A stretch of 64,000 nt of DNA from an uncultured Paracoccaceae bacterium (GCA_934500835.1 CAKSTR010000008.1:129238-193237); one strand, 5' to 3'. Shown: positions 8,629-19,290, counted from the stretch's first letter. Notes: generated by a model not told the origin, from the sequence alone. Program-made: numbers and translations.

Positions 8629-9102
8629 ATGAAGCTGACGACGCGACAGGACATCGAGGCGCCTCTGGATTTCGTCCATGCAAAGCTGACCGATTTCGAT
8701 CAGTTCGAGCGGATGGCCATGCGCCGGGGGGCTGAAGTCGAACGCACCGACCGCATGCGGACGACGGGGCCGGGTATGGCCTGGAAGGTGCGCTTCGCCT
8801 ATCGCCGGCGCCAGCGCGCCGTGCAGGTCCGGCTGACGGACCTGGAGCCGGGCGCCCATGTCGCCTGGGCCTTCGACAGCGCCACGGTCGACGGAACGGC
8901 CCGGGTCGAACTGGTCGCCCTTTCGCCGCGCCGGACCCGGATGACGATCCAGACCGAAGTGCGGCCAAGGACGCTTGCCGCCAGGTTGATGGTGCAGTCG
9001 ATGCGGCTGGCCAAGGGGCGGGTGCAGAAGAAGCTGGATACCGCCAGCGGCCAGCTTGCCAACATGATCGAGGATCAGTTCCGCGCCCCCGTTGCCCGCT
9101 AG
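8629..9102 (+). CDS. SRPBCC (START/Bet v1-like) family protein
   Basis: A 157-residue soluble protein beginning MKLTTRQDIEAPLDFVHAKL, the usual first strand and helix of the SRPBCC ligand-binding fold (compare polyketide cyclase/COG3427-like proteins). No catalytic motif can be assigned, so function is unknown. It lies 88 bp after nudC on the same strand and converges on pheA with 17 bp between stops. Met 8629 is used rather than the in-frame 8590 codon because homology-like sequence begins there. Confidence 0.72.
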   Translation: MKLTTRQDIEAPLDFVHAKLTDFDQFERMAMRRGAEVERTDRMRTTGPGMAWKVRFAYRRRQRAVQVRLTDLEPGAHVAWAFDSATVDGTARVELVALSPRRTRMTIQTEVRPRTLAARLMVQSMRLAKGRVQKKLDTASGQLANMIEDQFRAPVAR

Positions 9103-9119
9103 GGCGCGGTCTGCGGACC

Positions 9120-9950
9120 TCAGTCCCGGCGCCGGTCGGCCGGATAGACCCCCAGAATATTCACATGGGTGGTGAAGAAGCGCAGCTCCTCCAGCGCGCG
9201 GGCCACCGGCGGGTCCTCGGGGTGGCCCTCGATGTCCGAGTAGAACTCGGTCGCGGTGAAGCTGCCGCCCACCATGTAGCTTTCCAGCTTGGTCATGTTG
9301 ACGCCATTGGTCGCAAAACCGCCCATCGCCTTGTAAAGTGCCGCCGGAATGTTGCGGACGCGGAAGGTGAGGGTGGTGATCATCCGATTGGCGCGACGGC
9401 TGTGGTCGGCCTCGGGCGACATCACAAGGAACCGCGTGGTGTTGTTCTTGTGGTCCTCGATATGACGGGCCAGCACGTCCAGCCCGTAGATTTCGGCCGC
9501 AAGCTCGCTGGCAAGGGCCGCGCGCGCGGGATCCGCGGCTTCGGCCACCTCGCGCGCGGCGCGGGCGTTGTCGCTGCTGACGACGCCCTTGATGCCGCGC
9601 TCTTTCAGGAAGGATGCGCATTGCGGCAGGATCACCACATGGCCATGCGCCTCGCGCACCTGATCGACCGTGGCGCCCTTCACCCCCAGAAGGTTGACAT
9701 GCACGCGCACGAAAGCCTCGTCCACGATATGCAGCCCGGCTTTCGGCAGCAGCGAATGCACGTCCGCCACCCGGCCATAGGTCGAATTCTCGACCGCGAG
9801 CATGCCAAGTTCGACCTGGCCCGACCGGGTCATCTCGACGACATCCTCGAAGGTCTGGCAGGGCACCGGGGTAAAATCGGGGCGGGCCTGCGCGCAGGCC
9901 TGATGGGAATAGGCCCCCAACTCTCCCTGAAATGCGATGCGTCCAGCCAT
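9120..9950 (-). CDS. pheA: Prephenate dehydratase
   Basis: A 276-residue monofunctional enzyme converting prephenate to phenylpyruvate in phenylalanine synthesis. The catalytic domain starts RIAFQGELGAYSHQA, and the essential Thr-Thr-Arg-Phe motif is at 171-174 (NNTTRF). A C-terminal ACT domain (about 192-270) carries the KLESYM motif of the phenylalanine feedback site. No chorismate mutase domain is present, as usual in alphaproteobacteria. ATG 9950 has AGGAGA upstream. It diverges from the cytochrome gene. Confidence 0.93.
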   Translation of the reverse strand: MAGRIAFQGELGAYSHQACAQARPDFTPVPCQTFEDVVEMTRSGQVELGMLAVENSTYGRVADVHSLLPKAGLHIVDEAFVRVHVNLLGVKGATVDQVREAHGHVVILPQCASFLKERGIKGVVSSDNARAAREVAEAADPARAALASELAAEIYGLDVLARHIEDHKNNTTRFLVMSPEADHSRRANRMITTLTFRVRNIPAALYKAMGGFATNGVNMTKLESYMVGGSFTATEFYSDIEGHPEDPPVARALEELRFFTTHVNILGVYPADRRRD

Positions 9951-10008
9951 CTGTGCTCTCCTGAGGCCACAATCCCCCGAAAGGGGCAATCGGTCGCGCT
10001 CCTACACC

Positions 10009-10038
10009 TTGCGCAGACCCGTGGGAAGCGGGTAGAAC
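10009..10038 (+). promoter_or_regulatory. Possible promoter of the cytochrome cy gene
   Basis: TTGCGC (10009-10014) and TAGAAC (10033-10038) are 18 bp apart, 34 bp upstream of the cytochrome start in the pheA/cytochrome divergent gap. Confidence 0.3.
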
Positions 10039-10072
10039 CACGCCCAACCGACGACCAAGGGATGCGCGCGAC

Positions 10073-10612
10073 ATGTTCGACACGATGACGATGACCAAGG
10101 CGGTGGCGGGTGTCTGTGGCGCGCTGCTGGTCTTTCTTCTGGGCAACTGGGCTGCCACTTCGCTTTATGCGATGGGCGGCGGCGGTCACGGCTCCGGCCA
10201 TGGCGAAGAAGGCGCCCTGACGCAGGCCTACACGATCGACACCGGTGCTGCGGCCCCGGCAGGCGAAGCGGCCGCGACCGAGGATGTTCCGGCCATTCTG
10301 GCCGCCGGCGATGCCGCCGCGGGCGAGAAGGTCTTCGGCAAGTGCAAGGCCTGCCACAAGCTGGACGGCTCCAACGGCACCGGCCCGCATCTGGACGGCG
10401 TTGTCGACAGGCAGAAAGCGGCGGTCGAAGGCTTCGCCTATTCCGAAGCGATCAAGGCCATGTCGGCCGACCACTGGACGCCCGAAAACCTGTATCACTT
10501 CCTGGCCAGCCCCAAGACCTACATGCCGGGCACCAAGATGGCCTTTGCCGGCCTGCCGAAAGGCGAGGACCGCGCCAACCTGATCGCCTATCTGGCCACC
10601 CAGACCCAGTAA
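10073..10612 (+). CDS. cycY: Membrane-anchored cytochrome c (cytochrome cy / c552 type)
   Basis: A 179-residue electron carrier between the bc1 complex and cytochrome oxidase or the photosynthetic reaction centre. An uncleaved N-terminal anchor (about 10-33) is followed by a Gly/His- and Ala/Pro-rich linker (35-75) and a class I cytochrome domain. The heme site is CKACH (91-95) and the axial Met is in GTKMAF (Met156). This anchor-linker-heme layout is that of Rhodobacter cytochrome cy and Paracoccus c552. It is transcribed divergently from pheA and ends in a strong terminator at 10641. Confidence 0.9.
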   Translation: MFDTMTMTKAVAGVCGALLVFLLGNWAATSLYAMGGGGHGSGHGEEGALTQAYTIDTGAAAPAGEAAATEDVPAILAAGDAAAGEKVFGKCKACHKLDGSNGTGPHLDGVVDRQKAAVEGFAYSEAIKAMSADHWTPENLYHFLASPKTYMPGTKMAFAGLPKGEDRANLIAYLATQTQ

Positions 10613-10640
10613 TCCGCGCCAACATCGGCACGGAACGAAA

Positions 10641-10665
10641 GGCCGCCCCTGCCGGGCGGCCTTTT
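10641..10665 (+). terminator. Intrinsic terminator of the cytochrome gene
   Basis: GGCCGCCC (10641-10648), loop CTGCC and GGGCGGCC (10654-10661) form a perfect 8-bp stem followed by TTTT, 29 bp after the stop. Confidence 0.88.
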
Positions 10666-10804
10666 CGATTCCGCCCGCTGTGTCCGGCCCCTATGCCCCC
10701 TCGCGCGGGATCACAGTGTCGCGCGGACGGATTCCGGGCCTTTGCCCTTGGCAAAGCCGGGCTTAGCATGGTCAATGACGGGATCACGGCGGAAGGGTGA
10801 AAGA

Positions 10805-12733
10805 ATGGCAGCGCGGGCAGCGACGCAGGCATCGGCACGGGTATCGGCAATGACGGCAGGGCGCGGGTTGCGGATCGCAGGCATGGCCCTGGGGGCGATG
10901 ATCTGCGGGCTTGCGCTGGTGACTGCCGCCCGGGCGGAAGAGCAGGTGATCGTCTCGCACGGCATCTCGACCTTCGGCGACCTGAAGCTGCCGGCCGATT
11001 TCACCCATCTGCCCTATGTCAATCCCGATGCGCCCAAGGGCGGTGAACTGGTCGAAAGCTGGGTCGGCGGCTTTGATTCGATGAACCCGTTCAGCGTGAA
11101 AGGCCGCGCCGCCATCGGCTCTACCATCATGCTGGAGAACATCCTGACCGGCACGGCGGATGAGATCGGCGCCAGCTACTGCCTTCTGTGCACCACGATG
11201 GAATACCCCGAAGACCGTTCCTGGGTGATCTTCAACCTGCGCGACGACGTGAAATTCTCGGACGGCACGCCGATGACGGCCGAGGACGTGCTGTTTTCCT
11301 TCGACACGCTGCGAACCAAGGGGCTGAACGACTTCCGCGTCGTCTTCAACCAGTATGTTGCCGGGGCCGAGGTGCTGGACCCCCACCGGATCAAGTTCAC
11401 CTTCGTCGAAGGCGTGCCGACCCGTGACCTGCCCGAAACCGTGGGCGGGCTGCCGGTCTTTTCCAAGGCGCATTACGAAGCCAATGGCTTCGATCTGGCC
11501 GAAAGCAACCTGAAACCCTATCTGGGCACCGGCCCCTATGTTGCCGGCAAGATCGACCCCGGCCGCAGCGTCACCTATCTTCGCAACCCCGACTACTGGG
11601 GCGAGACGCTGCCGATCAACATCGGCCAGAACAATTTCGACGTGATCCGCTACGAATACTTCGGCGATCCCAACGCCGCATTCGAGGCGTTCAAGGCCGG
11701 CGTCTACACCTTCCGCACCGAGAATTCGTCAAAGCTATGGGCCACGGGCTATGACTTTGCGCGGGTGAAGGACGGCTCGATCCAGAAGGTCGAACTGCCC
11801 TCTGGCGCCAAGGCCTCGGCGCAGGGCTTCATCTTCAACCTGCGGCGCGGGTTGTGGCAGGATCCCAAGGTGCGGCAAGCCATCGGGCTGATGTTCAACT
11901 TCGAATGGTCGAACCAGACGCTGTTCTACGGGCTTTATGCCCGGGTGAATGCGGTCTGGGAAAACACCGAGATGGCAGCGACCGGCACGCCGACGCCCGA
12001 GGAACTGGCCCTCCTGCAGCCCCTGGTCGACAAGGGCCTGCTGCCCGCCTCGATCCTGACGGATGAGGCGGTGATGCCGCCCGTCTCCTCGCCCGACCGC
12101 CAGCTGGACCGCAAGAACCTGCGCGCGGCCTCGGCCCTGCTGGACGAGGCCGGCTGGGAGGTTGGCAGCGACGGCAAGCGCCGCAACGCCAAGGGCGAGG
12201 TGCTGAAGCTTGAGATCCTGAACGATGACGCGGCCTTCGAACGCATCATCTCGCCTTTCGTCGAAAACCTTGTCGCGCTGGGCATCGACGCCCGGCTGGT
12301 CAATGTCGACGGGGCCGAGTTCGAGGTGCGCACCCGCAACCCGGCCTATGATTTCGACCTGATCACCGGCCATATCGGCAATGCCTATATCCCGGGCGCG
12401 GATCTTCAGCAGTACTACGGATCGGAAACCGCCGATGTCTCGGTCTTCAACGCCATGGGGCTGAAATCCCCGGCGGTGGATGAGTTGGCCAAGATCGTGA
12501 TCGCCGCCAAGACCCGCGATGAGATGGTGAACTCCACCCGCGCGCTGGACCGGGTTCTGCGGTCGATCGGGTTCTGGATCCCGCAGTGGTACAACAACAA
12601 GCGGCTGGTCGCCTACTACGACATGTATGAACACCCGGCCGAACTGCCCCCATATGTTCTGGGCGAAACCTCCTTCTGGTGGTACAACGCCGAAAAAGCC
12701 GACGCGCTGAAGGCCAAGGGCGTGCTGAAGTAA
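10805..12733 (+). CDS. yejA: Oligopeptide/microcin C-type ABC transporter substrate-binding protein
   Basis: A 642-residue family 5 extracellular solute-binding protein, the periplasmic receptor of the YejABEF system that takes up peptides and, in E. coli, microcin C. A signal peptide ends ALVTAARA before [33 protein letters not shown] and [18 protein letters not shown] are characteristic of YejA. Start 10805 gives a long n-region; Met 10850 would give a more usual signal peptide but has a poorer ribosome site. It is the first of four yej genes. Confidence 0.9.
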   Translation: MAARAATQASARVSAMTAGRGLRIAGMALGAMICGLALVTAARAEEQVIVSHGISTFGDLKLPADFTHLPYVNPDAPKGGELVESWVGGFDSMNPFSVKGRAAIGSTIMLENILTGTADEIGASYCLLCTTMEYPEDRSWVIFNLRDDVKFSDGTPMTAEDVLFSFDTLRTKGLNDFRVVFNQYVAGAEVLDPHRIKFTFVEGVPTRDLPETVGGLPVFSKAHYEANGFDLAESNLKPYLGTGPYVAGKIDPGRSVTYLRNPDYWGETLPINIGQNNFDVIRYEYFGDPNAAFEAFKAGVYTFRTENSSKLWATGYDFARVKDGSIQKVELPSGAKASAQGFIFNLRRGLWQDPKVRQAIGLMFNFEWSNQTLFYGLYARVNAVWENTEMAATGTPTPEELALLQPLVDKGLLPASILTDEAVMPPVSSPDRQLDRKNLRAASALLDEAGWEVGSDGKRRNAKGEVLKLEILNDDAAFERIISPFVENLVALGIDARLVNVDGAEFEVRTRNPAYDFDLITGHIGNAYIPGADLQQYYGSETADVSVFNAMGLKSPAVDELAKIVIAAKTRDEMVNSTRALDRVLRSIGFWIPQWYNNKRLVAYYDMYEHPAELPPYVLGETSFWWYNAEKADALKAKGVLK

Positions 12734-12759
12734 GACGGCGGAAAAAGCGGGCAGGGGAA

Positions 12760-13923
12760 TTGGGCGCCTATATCCTGAGACGGCTGTTGCTGGTCATCCC
12801 GACCTTGTTCGGGGTGATGGTGTTGAATTTCGTGCTGACGCAATTCGTGCCGGGCGGCCCCATCGAACAGGTTGCGGCACAGCTGGACGGCGGCGGTGAC
12901 AGCCTTGGCAACCTGACCGGCGCCAATGCCGACGGGATGCAGGATGCCGGCGGCGGATCGGACTATGCCGGCGCGCGCGGCCTGCCCCCCGAATTCCTGG
13001 CCGAGCTTGAGGTGGAGTTCGGCTTCGCCCGCTTTACCTGCGACGCCGATTACACCGGATCGACCTCGGTCCGTGTGATCGCCAAGTCCGACCAGTGCCA
13101 CAAGGAGATGATCCCGGCGACGGAACGCTTCTTCCTGATGATGGGCAAGTATCTGACTTTCGACTTCGGCCGCAGCTATTTCCGGTCGATCTCGGTCGTC
13201 GATCTGATCGTCGAGAAGATGCCGGTCTCGATCACCCTTGGCCTTTGGTCCACGCTGATTGCCTATCTGATCTCGATCCCGCTTGGCATCCGCAAGGCGG
13301 TGCGGGACGGATCGTCCTTCGACACCTGGACCAGCGGCATCATCATTGCGGCCTATGCGATCCCGTCCTTCCTGTTCGCCATCCTGCTGATGGTGGTCTT
13401 TGCGGGCGGCAGTTATTTCCAGTGGTTCCCCCTTCGCGGCCTGACCTCGGAAAACTGGGACCAGCTTTCGCCCGGCGGCAAGGCGCTGGACTACCTGTGG
13501 CACATCGTGCTGCCGGTGACGGCGCAGATGATTTCAGGCTTTGCCACGCTGACGCTGCTGACCAAGAACAGCTTTCTTGACGAGATCAAGAAGCAATATG
13601 TGATGACCGCCCGCGCCAAGGGCCTTTCGGAAACCCGCGTCCTTTACGGCCATGTGTTCCGCAATGCGATGCTGCTGGTGATCGCCGGCTTTCCGGCGGT
13701 GTTTCTGGGCGTCTTCTTCGGCTCTGCGCTGCTGATCGAGACGATCTTCTCGCTGGACGGTCTGGGTCAGCTTGGCTTCAAGGCGGCGGTCGAGCGGGAT
13801 TATCCGGTGATGTTCGGCACGCTGTTCGCCTTCGGGCTGATCGGGCTGGCGATCGGGCTTCTGTCCGACCTGATGTATGTCTTCGTCGATCCCCGCATCG
13901 ACTTTGCCAAGCGAGAGGGCTGA
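12760..13923 (+). CDS. yejB: ABC transporter permease YejB
   Basis: A 387-residue inner-membrane permease starting (M)[20 protein letters not shown] and containing [10 protein letters not shown], both usual for DppB/YejB. A periplasmic insert (about 45-125) and five to six membrane segments follow, with the EAA-type loop [21 protein letters not shown]. No ATG fits; the TTG at 12760 gives the expected N-terminus, though the GGGG upstream is unusually close. The in-frame Met at 12679 lies inside yejA and is unlikely. Confidence 0.87.
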   Translation: MGAYILRRLLLVIPTLFGVMVLNFVLTQFVPGGPIEQVAAQLDGGGDSLGNLTGANADGMQDAGGGSDYAGARGLPPEFLAELEVEFGFARFTCDADYTGSTSVRVIAKSDQCHKEMIPATERFFLMMGKYLTFDFGRSYFRSISVVDLIVEKMPVSITLGLWSTLIAYLISIPLGIRKAVRDGSSFDTWTSGIIIAAYAIPSFLFAILLMVVFAGGSYFQWFPLRGLTSENWDQLSPGGKALDYLWHIVLPVTAQMISGFATLTLLTKNSFLDEIKKQYVMTARAKGLSETRVLYGHVFRNAMLLVIAGFPAVFLGVFFGSALLIETIFSLDGLGQLGFKAAVERDYPVMFGTLFAFGLIGLAIGLLSDLMYVFVDPRIDFAKREG

Positions 13924-13926
13924 ACC

Positions 13927-15036
13927 ATGGCCCTGTCCCCGCTGAACCAGCGCCGCTGGCGCACCTTCAAGGCCAACCGCCGCGCACTGTGGTCGCTGAT
14001 CATCCTTGGCGTTCTCTACGGTCTGTCGCTTTTCGCCGAATTGCTGGCCAACGACCATCCGCTTCTGGTCCGCTATCAGGGTGAATGGCGTGCGCCCTTC
14101 CTCAGCTTCTACTCCGAACAAAGCTTCGGCGGCGATCTGCGGACCGAGGCCGAGTATTCCCTGCCCGAGGTGCAGTGCCTGATCATGTCGGCCGGTGCCC
14201 TGGATTGCTGGGATGACCCCGAAGGCATCCTGGCCGAGGTGAAGGCCAGCGGCACCGTTCTTGGCCAGCCGGTGGACAAGGGCTTCATCCTCTGGGCGCC
14301 GATCCCCTACAGCTACCAGACCATCGTCAACACCGGCGGGGTGGCGCCGGGTCCGATCACCGCGCAGAACTGGCTGGGCACCGATGACGCCAGCCGCGAC
14401 GTGCTGGCGCGGGTGATCTACGGCTTCCGGCTGTCGATCACCTTCGCGCTTGTGGTCACGGCCCTGTCTTCGGCCATCGGCATCATCGCGGGTGCGGTTC
14501 AGGGCTATTTCGGCGGCATTGTCGATCTGATCATGCAGCGCCTGCTTGAGATATGGTCCTCGATCCCCTCGCTTTACGTCATCATCATCCTGTCGGCGGT
14601 TTTCACCAGATCGGTCGGGCTGATGCTGGTGCTGATGATCATGTTCGGCTGGACCGGCCTTGTCGGCGTGGTCCGGGCCGAGTTCCTGCGGGCGCGCAAC
14701 TTCGAATATGTCCGCGCGGCCAAGGCTCTTGGCGTTGGCGACATGGCGATCATGTTCCGCCATGTGCTGCCCAATGCGCTGGTCGCCACGCTGACCTTCA
14801 CGCCCTTCATCGTGGTCGGCACCATCTCGGGGCTGGCCAGCCTTGACTATCTGGGCTTCGGCCTGCCGGCCTCGGCGCCCTCGCTGGGGCAGTTGACCCG
14901 CCAGGCGCAGCAGAACCTGCAGATGCCGTCGCTTGCCTTCGTGGCCTTCTTCACCTTCGCCACCATGCTGACGCTGATCGTCTTCATCTTCGAAGGTGTT
15001 CGCGATGCCTTCGATCCGCGGAAGACCTTCAAATGA
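13927..15036 (+). CDS. yejE: ABC transporter permease YejE
   Basis: A 369-residue second permease of the Yej importer. It starts MALSPLNQRRWRTFKANRRAL, the N-terminal arm of YejE/DppC proteins. A large periplasmic region (about 40-150) precedes the transport domain, which carries RNFEYVRAAKALGVGDMAIM, the EAA-type ATPase contact loop. It starts 3 bp after the yejB stop and overlaps yejF by ATGA. Confidence 0.9.
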   Translation: MALSPLNQRRWRTFKANRRALWSLIILGVLYGLSLFAELLANDHPLLVRYQGEWRAPFLSFYSEQSFGGDLRTEAEYSLPEVQCLIMSAGALDCWDDPEGILAEVKASGTVLGQPVDKGFILWAPIPYSYQTIVNTGGVAPGPITAQNWLGTDDASRDVLARVIYGFRLSITFALVVTALSSAIGIIAGAVQGYFGGIVDLIMQRLLEIWSSIPSLYVIIILSAVFTRSVGLMLVLMIMFGWTGLVGVVRAEFLRARNFEYVRAAKALGVGDMAIMFRHVLPNALVATLTFTPFIVVGTISGLASLDYLGFGLPASAPSLGQLTRQAQQNLQMPSLAFVAFFTFATMLTLIVFIFEGVRDAFDPRKTFK

Positions 15037-16631
15037 CCCTGCTGAGCGTTCGCGACCTGACTGTCAGCTTCTCGCAGGATGGCCGCACGGTGCAGGCGGT
15101 GAAAGGCGTGTCCTTCTCGGTCGACCGGGGTGAGACGGTGGCGCTGGTCGGGGAAAGCGGATCGGGCAAATCCGTCTCGGCGCTGTCGACGGTGGGGCTT
15201 TTGTCCGACAATGCCAGCACCGGCGGGTCGGTCCTGTGGCAGGGCAAGGAAATCCTTGGTGCGCCCGAGCCGGTTCTGCGTGCGATCCGCGGCAATGACA
15301 TCAGCTTCATCTTCCAGGAGCCGATGACCAGCCTGAACCCGCTGCACACGATCGAACGCCAGCTGGCCGAAAGCCTGTCGCTGCATCAGGGTCTGAAGGG
15401 CGATGCCGCCCGCGCCCGGATCATCGACCTGCTGACCAAGGTCGGCATCCGCGATCCCGAAAGCCGGCTTGGCGCCTATCCGCACCAGTTGTCGGGCGGG
15501 CAGCGCCAGCGGGTGATGATCGCCATGGCCCTTGCCAACGGGCCGGAGTTGCTGATTGCCGACGAGCCGACCACCGCGCTGGACGTGACGATCCAGGCCC
15601 AGATCCTTGATCTTCTGGCCGATCTGAAACGCAGTGAGGGGCTGTCGCTTCTGTTCATCACCCATGATCTGAACATTGTCCGCCGCATCGCCGACCGGGT
15701 CTGCGTCATGCAGGGCGGGCAGATCGTCGAACAGGGGCCGACCGCCGCGATCTTCGCCGATCCCCAGCACCCCTATACGCAGAAGCTGCTGGCGGCTGAA
15801 CCTTCGGGCACCCCCGACCCGGTTCCCGCCGACGCGCCCGAGGTGATCTCGGCCGAGGCGCTGCGGATCTGGTTCCCGATCAAGCAGGGCCTTCTGCAGC
15901 GCACCGTCGGCCATGTGAAGGCGGTGAACGCGGCCACCCTCTCGGTGCGGCGGGGCGAGACGCTTGGCGTCGTTGGCGAAAGCGGTTCGGGCAAGACCAC
16001 TCTGGCGCTTGGGCTGATGCGGCTGATTTCATCCGCGGGGCCGATCACCTTCCTTGGCAAGCGGATCGACGGCACGCGCGGCCGCGCCCTGCGCGCCCTG
16101 CGCCGCGACATGCAGATCGTGTTCCAGGACCCTTATGGCAGCCTCTCGCCCCGGATGACCGTGGCCGAGATCGTGGCCGAGGGGCTTGGCGTTCATGGCA
16201 ATCACTCGGCCGCCGAACGCGCCCGGCTGGTCGATGACATCCTGCGCGAGGTCGGGCTTGATCCCGCGATGGCCCATCGCTACCCGCATGAATTCTCGGG
16301 CGGGCAACGCCAGCGCATCGCCATTGCCCGCGCCGTCGTGCTGCGGCCCAAGCTGTTGGTGCTGGACGAACCCACCAGCGCGCTGGACATGACGGTGCAG
16401 GTGCAGATCGTGGCGCTTCTGCGCGAATTGCAGCAGAAATGGGGGCTGGCCTATATCTTCATCAGCCATGACCTGCGGGTGATCCGGGCCATGGCGCACA
16501 AGGTCATGGTGATGCGGGCCGGCGACGTGGTGGAGGCCGGGCCGTCGCATCAGATCTTCACCGCCCCGCAGCAGGACTACACCCGCGCCCTGATGGCGGC
16601 GGCCTTCGCGGATCACGCGGTGCGGGGATGA
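15033..16631 (+). CDS. yejF: ABC transporter double ATP-binding protein YejF
   Basis: A 532-residue cytoplasmic ATPase with two complete nucleotide-binding domains: Walker A GESGSGKS at 40-47 and GESGSGKT at 315-322. Signatures are LSGGQRQR and FSGGQRQR, with Walker B DEPTTALD and DEPTSALD. Two fused domains in one chain are typical of YejF and distinguish it from DppD/DppF pairs. Overlaps by ATGA at both ends tie it to yejE and to the following glycosyltransferase. Confidence 0.92.
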   Translation: MTLLSVRDLTVSFSQDGRTVQAVKGVSFSVDRGETVALVGESGSGKSVSALSTVGLLSDNASTGGSVLWQGKEILGAPEPVLRAIRGNDISFIFQEPMTSLNPLHTIERQLAESLSLHQGLKGDAARARIIDLLTKVGIRDPESRLGAYPHQLSGGQRQRVMIAMALANGPELLIADEPTTALDVTIQAQILDLLADLKRSEGLSLLFITHDLNIVRRIADRVCVMQGGQIVEQGPTAAIFADPQHPYTQKLLAAEPSGTPDPVPADAPEVISAEALRIWFPIKQGLLQRTVGHVKAVNAATLSVRRGETLGVVGESGSGKTTLALGLMRLISSAGPITFLGKRIDGTRGRALRALRRDMQIVFQDPYGSLSPRMTVAEIVAEGLGVHGNHSAAERARLVDDILREVGLDPAMAHRYPHEFSGGQRQRIAIARAVVLRPKLLVLDEPTSALDMTVQVQIVALLRELQQKWGLAYIFISHDLRVIRAMAHKVMVMRAGDVVEAGPSHQIFTAPQQDYTRALMAAAFADHAVRG

Positions 16632-17854
16632 AAATCCTTTTCGTCCACCAGAACTTTCCCGGCCAGTTCCTGCATCTGGCGCCGGCGCTGGCTGCGCGCG
16701 GCCATGAGTGCCGCGCCCTGACCGACAGCGGCAATACCCGCGCCTCGCCCATCCCGGTCTGGCGCTACAAGCACACCGCCGAAAAGGTCGATCCCGCCGC
16801 CACACGGCTGGGGCGCAACTATGTCACCATGTCGGACCGGGGCGTCACCACCGCCCGCGCCGCCCTGTTGCTGCGCGAGCGCGAGGGCTATGTGCCGGAC
16901 GTGATCTTCGGCCATTCCGGCTGGGGCGAAACGCTGTTCCTGAAAGAGGTCTGGCCCGAGGCGAAGCTGATCGTCTACGCCGAGTTCTACTATCGCGGCC
17001 GCGGCGCCGATGTCGGGTTCGACCGCGAATTCGCCACGCCCACCTTTGATCAGGTGATGATCGCCCAAGGCCGCACCGCGCATCTGGGGCAGGCACTGGC
17101 CCATGCCGACAAGGGTGTCTCGCCGACGTTCTGGCAGGCCTCGACCTATCCGGCCAGCCTGCGCGCGATGATCGAGGTGATCTTCGACGGGGTAAACAGC
17201 GACACGATCACCCCGAACACGGAGGCCAGCCTGACGCTGCCGGATGGCCGGGTGCTGCGCGCGGGGGACGAGGTGCTGACCTTCGTCAACCGCAACCTGG
17301 AGCCGTACCGCGGCTACCACATCTTCATGCGCGCCCTGCCCGAGGTACTGGCCGCCCGCCCGCAGGCGCAGGTGGTGATCATCGGCGGGGACGAGGTTTC
17401 CTATGGGGCCGCGCCGAAAGAGGGCAAGTGGAAGGACGTCTTTCTGGACGAGGTCAGGGACCGGCTCGACCTGGGGCGCGTGCATTTCCTTGGCAAGGTG
17501 CCCTATCCGCAATTCGTCTCGGCGCTGCAGGTCAGCCGGGTGCACGCCTATTTGACCTATCCCTTCGTGCTGTCCTGGTCGATGATGGAGGCGATGTCGG
17601 CCGGCTGCCTTGTCGTCGGGGCCAAGGTGCCCCCGGTCGAAGAGGTGATCCGCGATGGCCACAACGGCCGGCTGGTCGATTTCTTCGATGTGGCGGGCTG
17701 GAGCCGGACTCTGGCCGAATGCCTTGCCGATCCGGCCGCGCATGACCGCCTGCGCGCGCAGGCCCGCAGGACGGTGCAGGACCGCTACGACCTGACCCGG
17801 ATCTGCCTGCCGAAGATGATCTCGCTGGTCGAAGGGCTGGGGCCGAAGGGCTGA
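16628..17854 (+). CDS. Glycosyltransferase family 4 protein
   Basis: A 408-residue GT-B fold glycosyltransferase, starting [21 protein letters not shown]. The C-terminal Rossmann half contains TFVNRNLEPYRGYHIFMRAL, a LGKVPYPQFVSALQVS segment and a PPVEEVIRDGHNGRLVDFFD nucleotide-sugar region with the E-x7-E-like pattern of GT4 enzymes. Likely role is cell-surface or exopolysaccharide sugar transfer; donor and acceptor are unknown. Its ATG overlaps the yejF stop, so it is translated with the peptide importer, a pairing with no obvious functional reason. Confidence 0.8.
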   Translation: MKILFVHQNFPGQFLHLAPALAARGHECRALTDSGNTRASPIPVWRYKHTAEKVDPAATRLGRNYVTMSDRGVTTARAALLLREREGYVPDVIFGHSGWGETLFLKEVWPEAKLIVYAEFYYRGRGADVGFDREFATPTFDQVMIAQGRTAHLGQALAHADKGVSPTFWQASTYPASLRAMIEVIFDGVNSDTITPNTEASLTLPDGRVLRAGDEVLTFVNRNLEPYRGYHIFMRALPEVLAARPQAQVVIIGGDEVSYGAAPKEGKWKDVFLDEVRDRLDLGRVHFLGKVPYPQFVSALQVSRVHAYLTYPFVLSWSMMEAMSAGCLVVGAKVPPVEEVIRDGHNGRLVDFFDVAGWSRTLAECLADPAAHDRLRAQARRTVQDRYDLTRICLPKMISLVEGLGPKG

Positions 17855-17900
17855 ACGACGCTGCGGGGGCAGGGTGGGGCCGGATCAGTCCGGGTGAGGC

Positions 17901-18356
17901 TCAGGTGATCTTTTCCAGGCGTTCCTTGGAAATGTCGCCGGGCACGATGGTGATCGGGATCGGCAGGTTGCCCGAGTTCCGGCTCATCGCGGTGACCAGC
18001 GGTCCCGGCCCGTGCTTTTCGGTGGCCGCACCCAGCACCAGAACGCCGATGTTGGGATCATCCTGGACCTGCGCCAGAATCTCGGCCACGGGATCGCCCT
18101 CACGGATCACGAGTTCGGGGTTCACCCCCTGTTTGTCGCGCATCCACTGGGCGAAAACCTCGAAATGGGCCTCGATCCGCTCGCGCGCCTCGGCCCGCAT
18201 CAGATCCGCGACACCCATCCAGTGCTGATACTCTTCCGGCGGAATGATCGAGAGGATGACCACCCCCCCGGAGGTATGCGCCGCCCGCAGCGCCGCATAG
18301 CGCATCGCGTTCAGGCATTCGCGGCTGTCGTCCAGAACGACAAGAAACTTCCGCAT
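17901..18356 (-). CDS. Universal stress protein (UspA family)
   Basis: A 151-residue UspA-fold protein: MRKFLVVLDDSRE at the N-terminus and a nucleotide-binding-like C-terminal part (VLGAATEKHGPGPLVTAM). The classical G-x2-G-x9-G-S/T ATP motif is only loosely matched, so ATP binding is uncertain. The gene is transcribed alone or ahead of nothing visible; it converges with the glycosyltransferase gene. Confidence 0.82.
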   Translation of the reverse strand: MRKFLVVLDDSRECLNAMRYAALRAAHTSGGVVILSIIPPEEYQHWMGVADLMRAEARERIEAHFEVFAQWMRDKQGVNPELVIREGDPVAEILAQVQDDPNIGVLVLGAATEKHGPGPLVTAMSRNSGNLPIPITIVPGDISKERLEKIT

Positions 18357-18427
18357 CTGGTTCTCCCGTTTGCCGCGCGATCATCCTCGGCGCGCGGCCG
18401 AAACGCAAGCCTCGGCCGCAAGGCGTG

Positions 18428-18868
18428 TCAGGCCGGGCCTTCGGGCATCAGGAAATGGCCGGTCCCTTGCGCGAAAAGCCGGCTGCGGTCGTCCTGCCAG
18501 GCCTCGACATGAACCGAGGCATAGCGCCGGCCCTGCCGCACCAGTCGCGCCTCGGCGAAACTGTCGCGCGACAGGCCGGGGCGCAGGTAATCCACCGTCA
18601 GATCGATCATCTTGGGCAGGGCCGGCATGGTCACGCCGCCATCGGCCGGCAGGCCCGCCCAGACCAGCCCGACGATTGCCGTGGTCTCGAGAAAAGCCGC
18701 CGTCACCCCGCCGTGCAGCGCGGGGATCAGGGGATTGCCGATCAGCATCGGCTGAAAGGGCAGCACGGCGGTCAGCCGATCACCGGCGGTTTCGAACCGC
18801 AGGCCCAGAAAGCGCAGATAGGGGATACCTGTCGCCAGCCGCTCCAGCACCTGATCGCGGCCTGTCAT
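18428..18868 (-). CDS. PaaI/YbgC-type acyl-CoA thioesterase, second of a pair
   Basis: A 146-residue hotdog-fold thioesterase. The HGGVTAAFLETTAIVGL segment is the family's HGG-x-A helix with the acidic residue, and the strand LTVDYLRPGL follows. It likely hydrolyses acyl-CoA esters. Its start overlaps the stop of the upstream paralogue by ATGA (18865-18868), so the two may form a heteromeric or coordinately made pair. Substrate is unknown. Confidence 0.82.
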   Translation of the reverse strand: MTGRDQVLERLATGIPYLRFLGLRFETAGDRLTAVLPFQPMLIGNPLIPALHGGVTAAFLETTAIVGLVWAGLPADGGVTMPALPKMIDLTVDYLRPGLSRDSFAEARLVRQGRRYASVHVEAWQDDRSRLFAQGTGHFLMPEGPA

Positions 18869-19290
18869 CTCTTGCGCTCCACCGTGAAGGCGCCGGTGGC
18901 CATGGCAACGGGGCGGGTCTCATCCTGATCGGTCGCGGTCACGCGGACGAAGGCGACCGACCGGGTGACATGGTGGCATTCCGCCCGCGCCCGGATCGCC
19001 TGGCCCGGAGTCGCCGGGCGCATGTAGTCGATCCGCAGGTCCAGCGTGGCGGTGGTGGCGCTGTTGGCGGGATGGCACATGACCGACGCGCCCGAGGCGG
19101 TGTCCATCAGCGTGGAAACCGCGCCGCCCGCGATGACCCCGGTTGCCGGATCGCCGATCAGCCGGGCGTCGTAAGGCATCAGGATCACCGCCCGGCCGTT
19201 GCCGATCTCTTCGACCACAAGGCCAAGTGCGCGGGCATGCGGCAGGGCGTGGATGAAGGCCTGCGCGACATCGGTCTGCGGATCGTCCAA
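18865..19290 (-). CDS. PaaI/YbgC-type acyl-CoA thioesterase, first of a pair
   Basis: A 141-residue hotdog thioesterase with GVIAGGAVSTLMDTASG (active-site helix with Asp) and LDLRIDYMRPATPG. The start is TTG at 19290, with GGGGGG nine bases upstream; no ATG or GTG gives a full-length domain. It is translationally coupled to the 146-residue paralogue downstream and diverges from the first MerR gene. Confidence 0.8.
   Translation of the reverse strand: MDDPQTDVAQAFIHALPHARALGLVVEEIGNGRAVILMPYDARLIGDPATGVIAGGAVSTLMDTASGASVMCHPANSATTATLDLRIDYMRPATPGQAIRARAECHHVTRSVAFVRVTATDQDETRPVAMATGAFTVERKR

Noticed and set aside
10805..17854. Yej cluster as a microcin-type biosynthesis locus
   Set aside because: No precursor peptide, maturation or immunity genes are present; it is a standard peptide importer.
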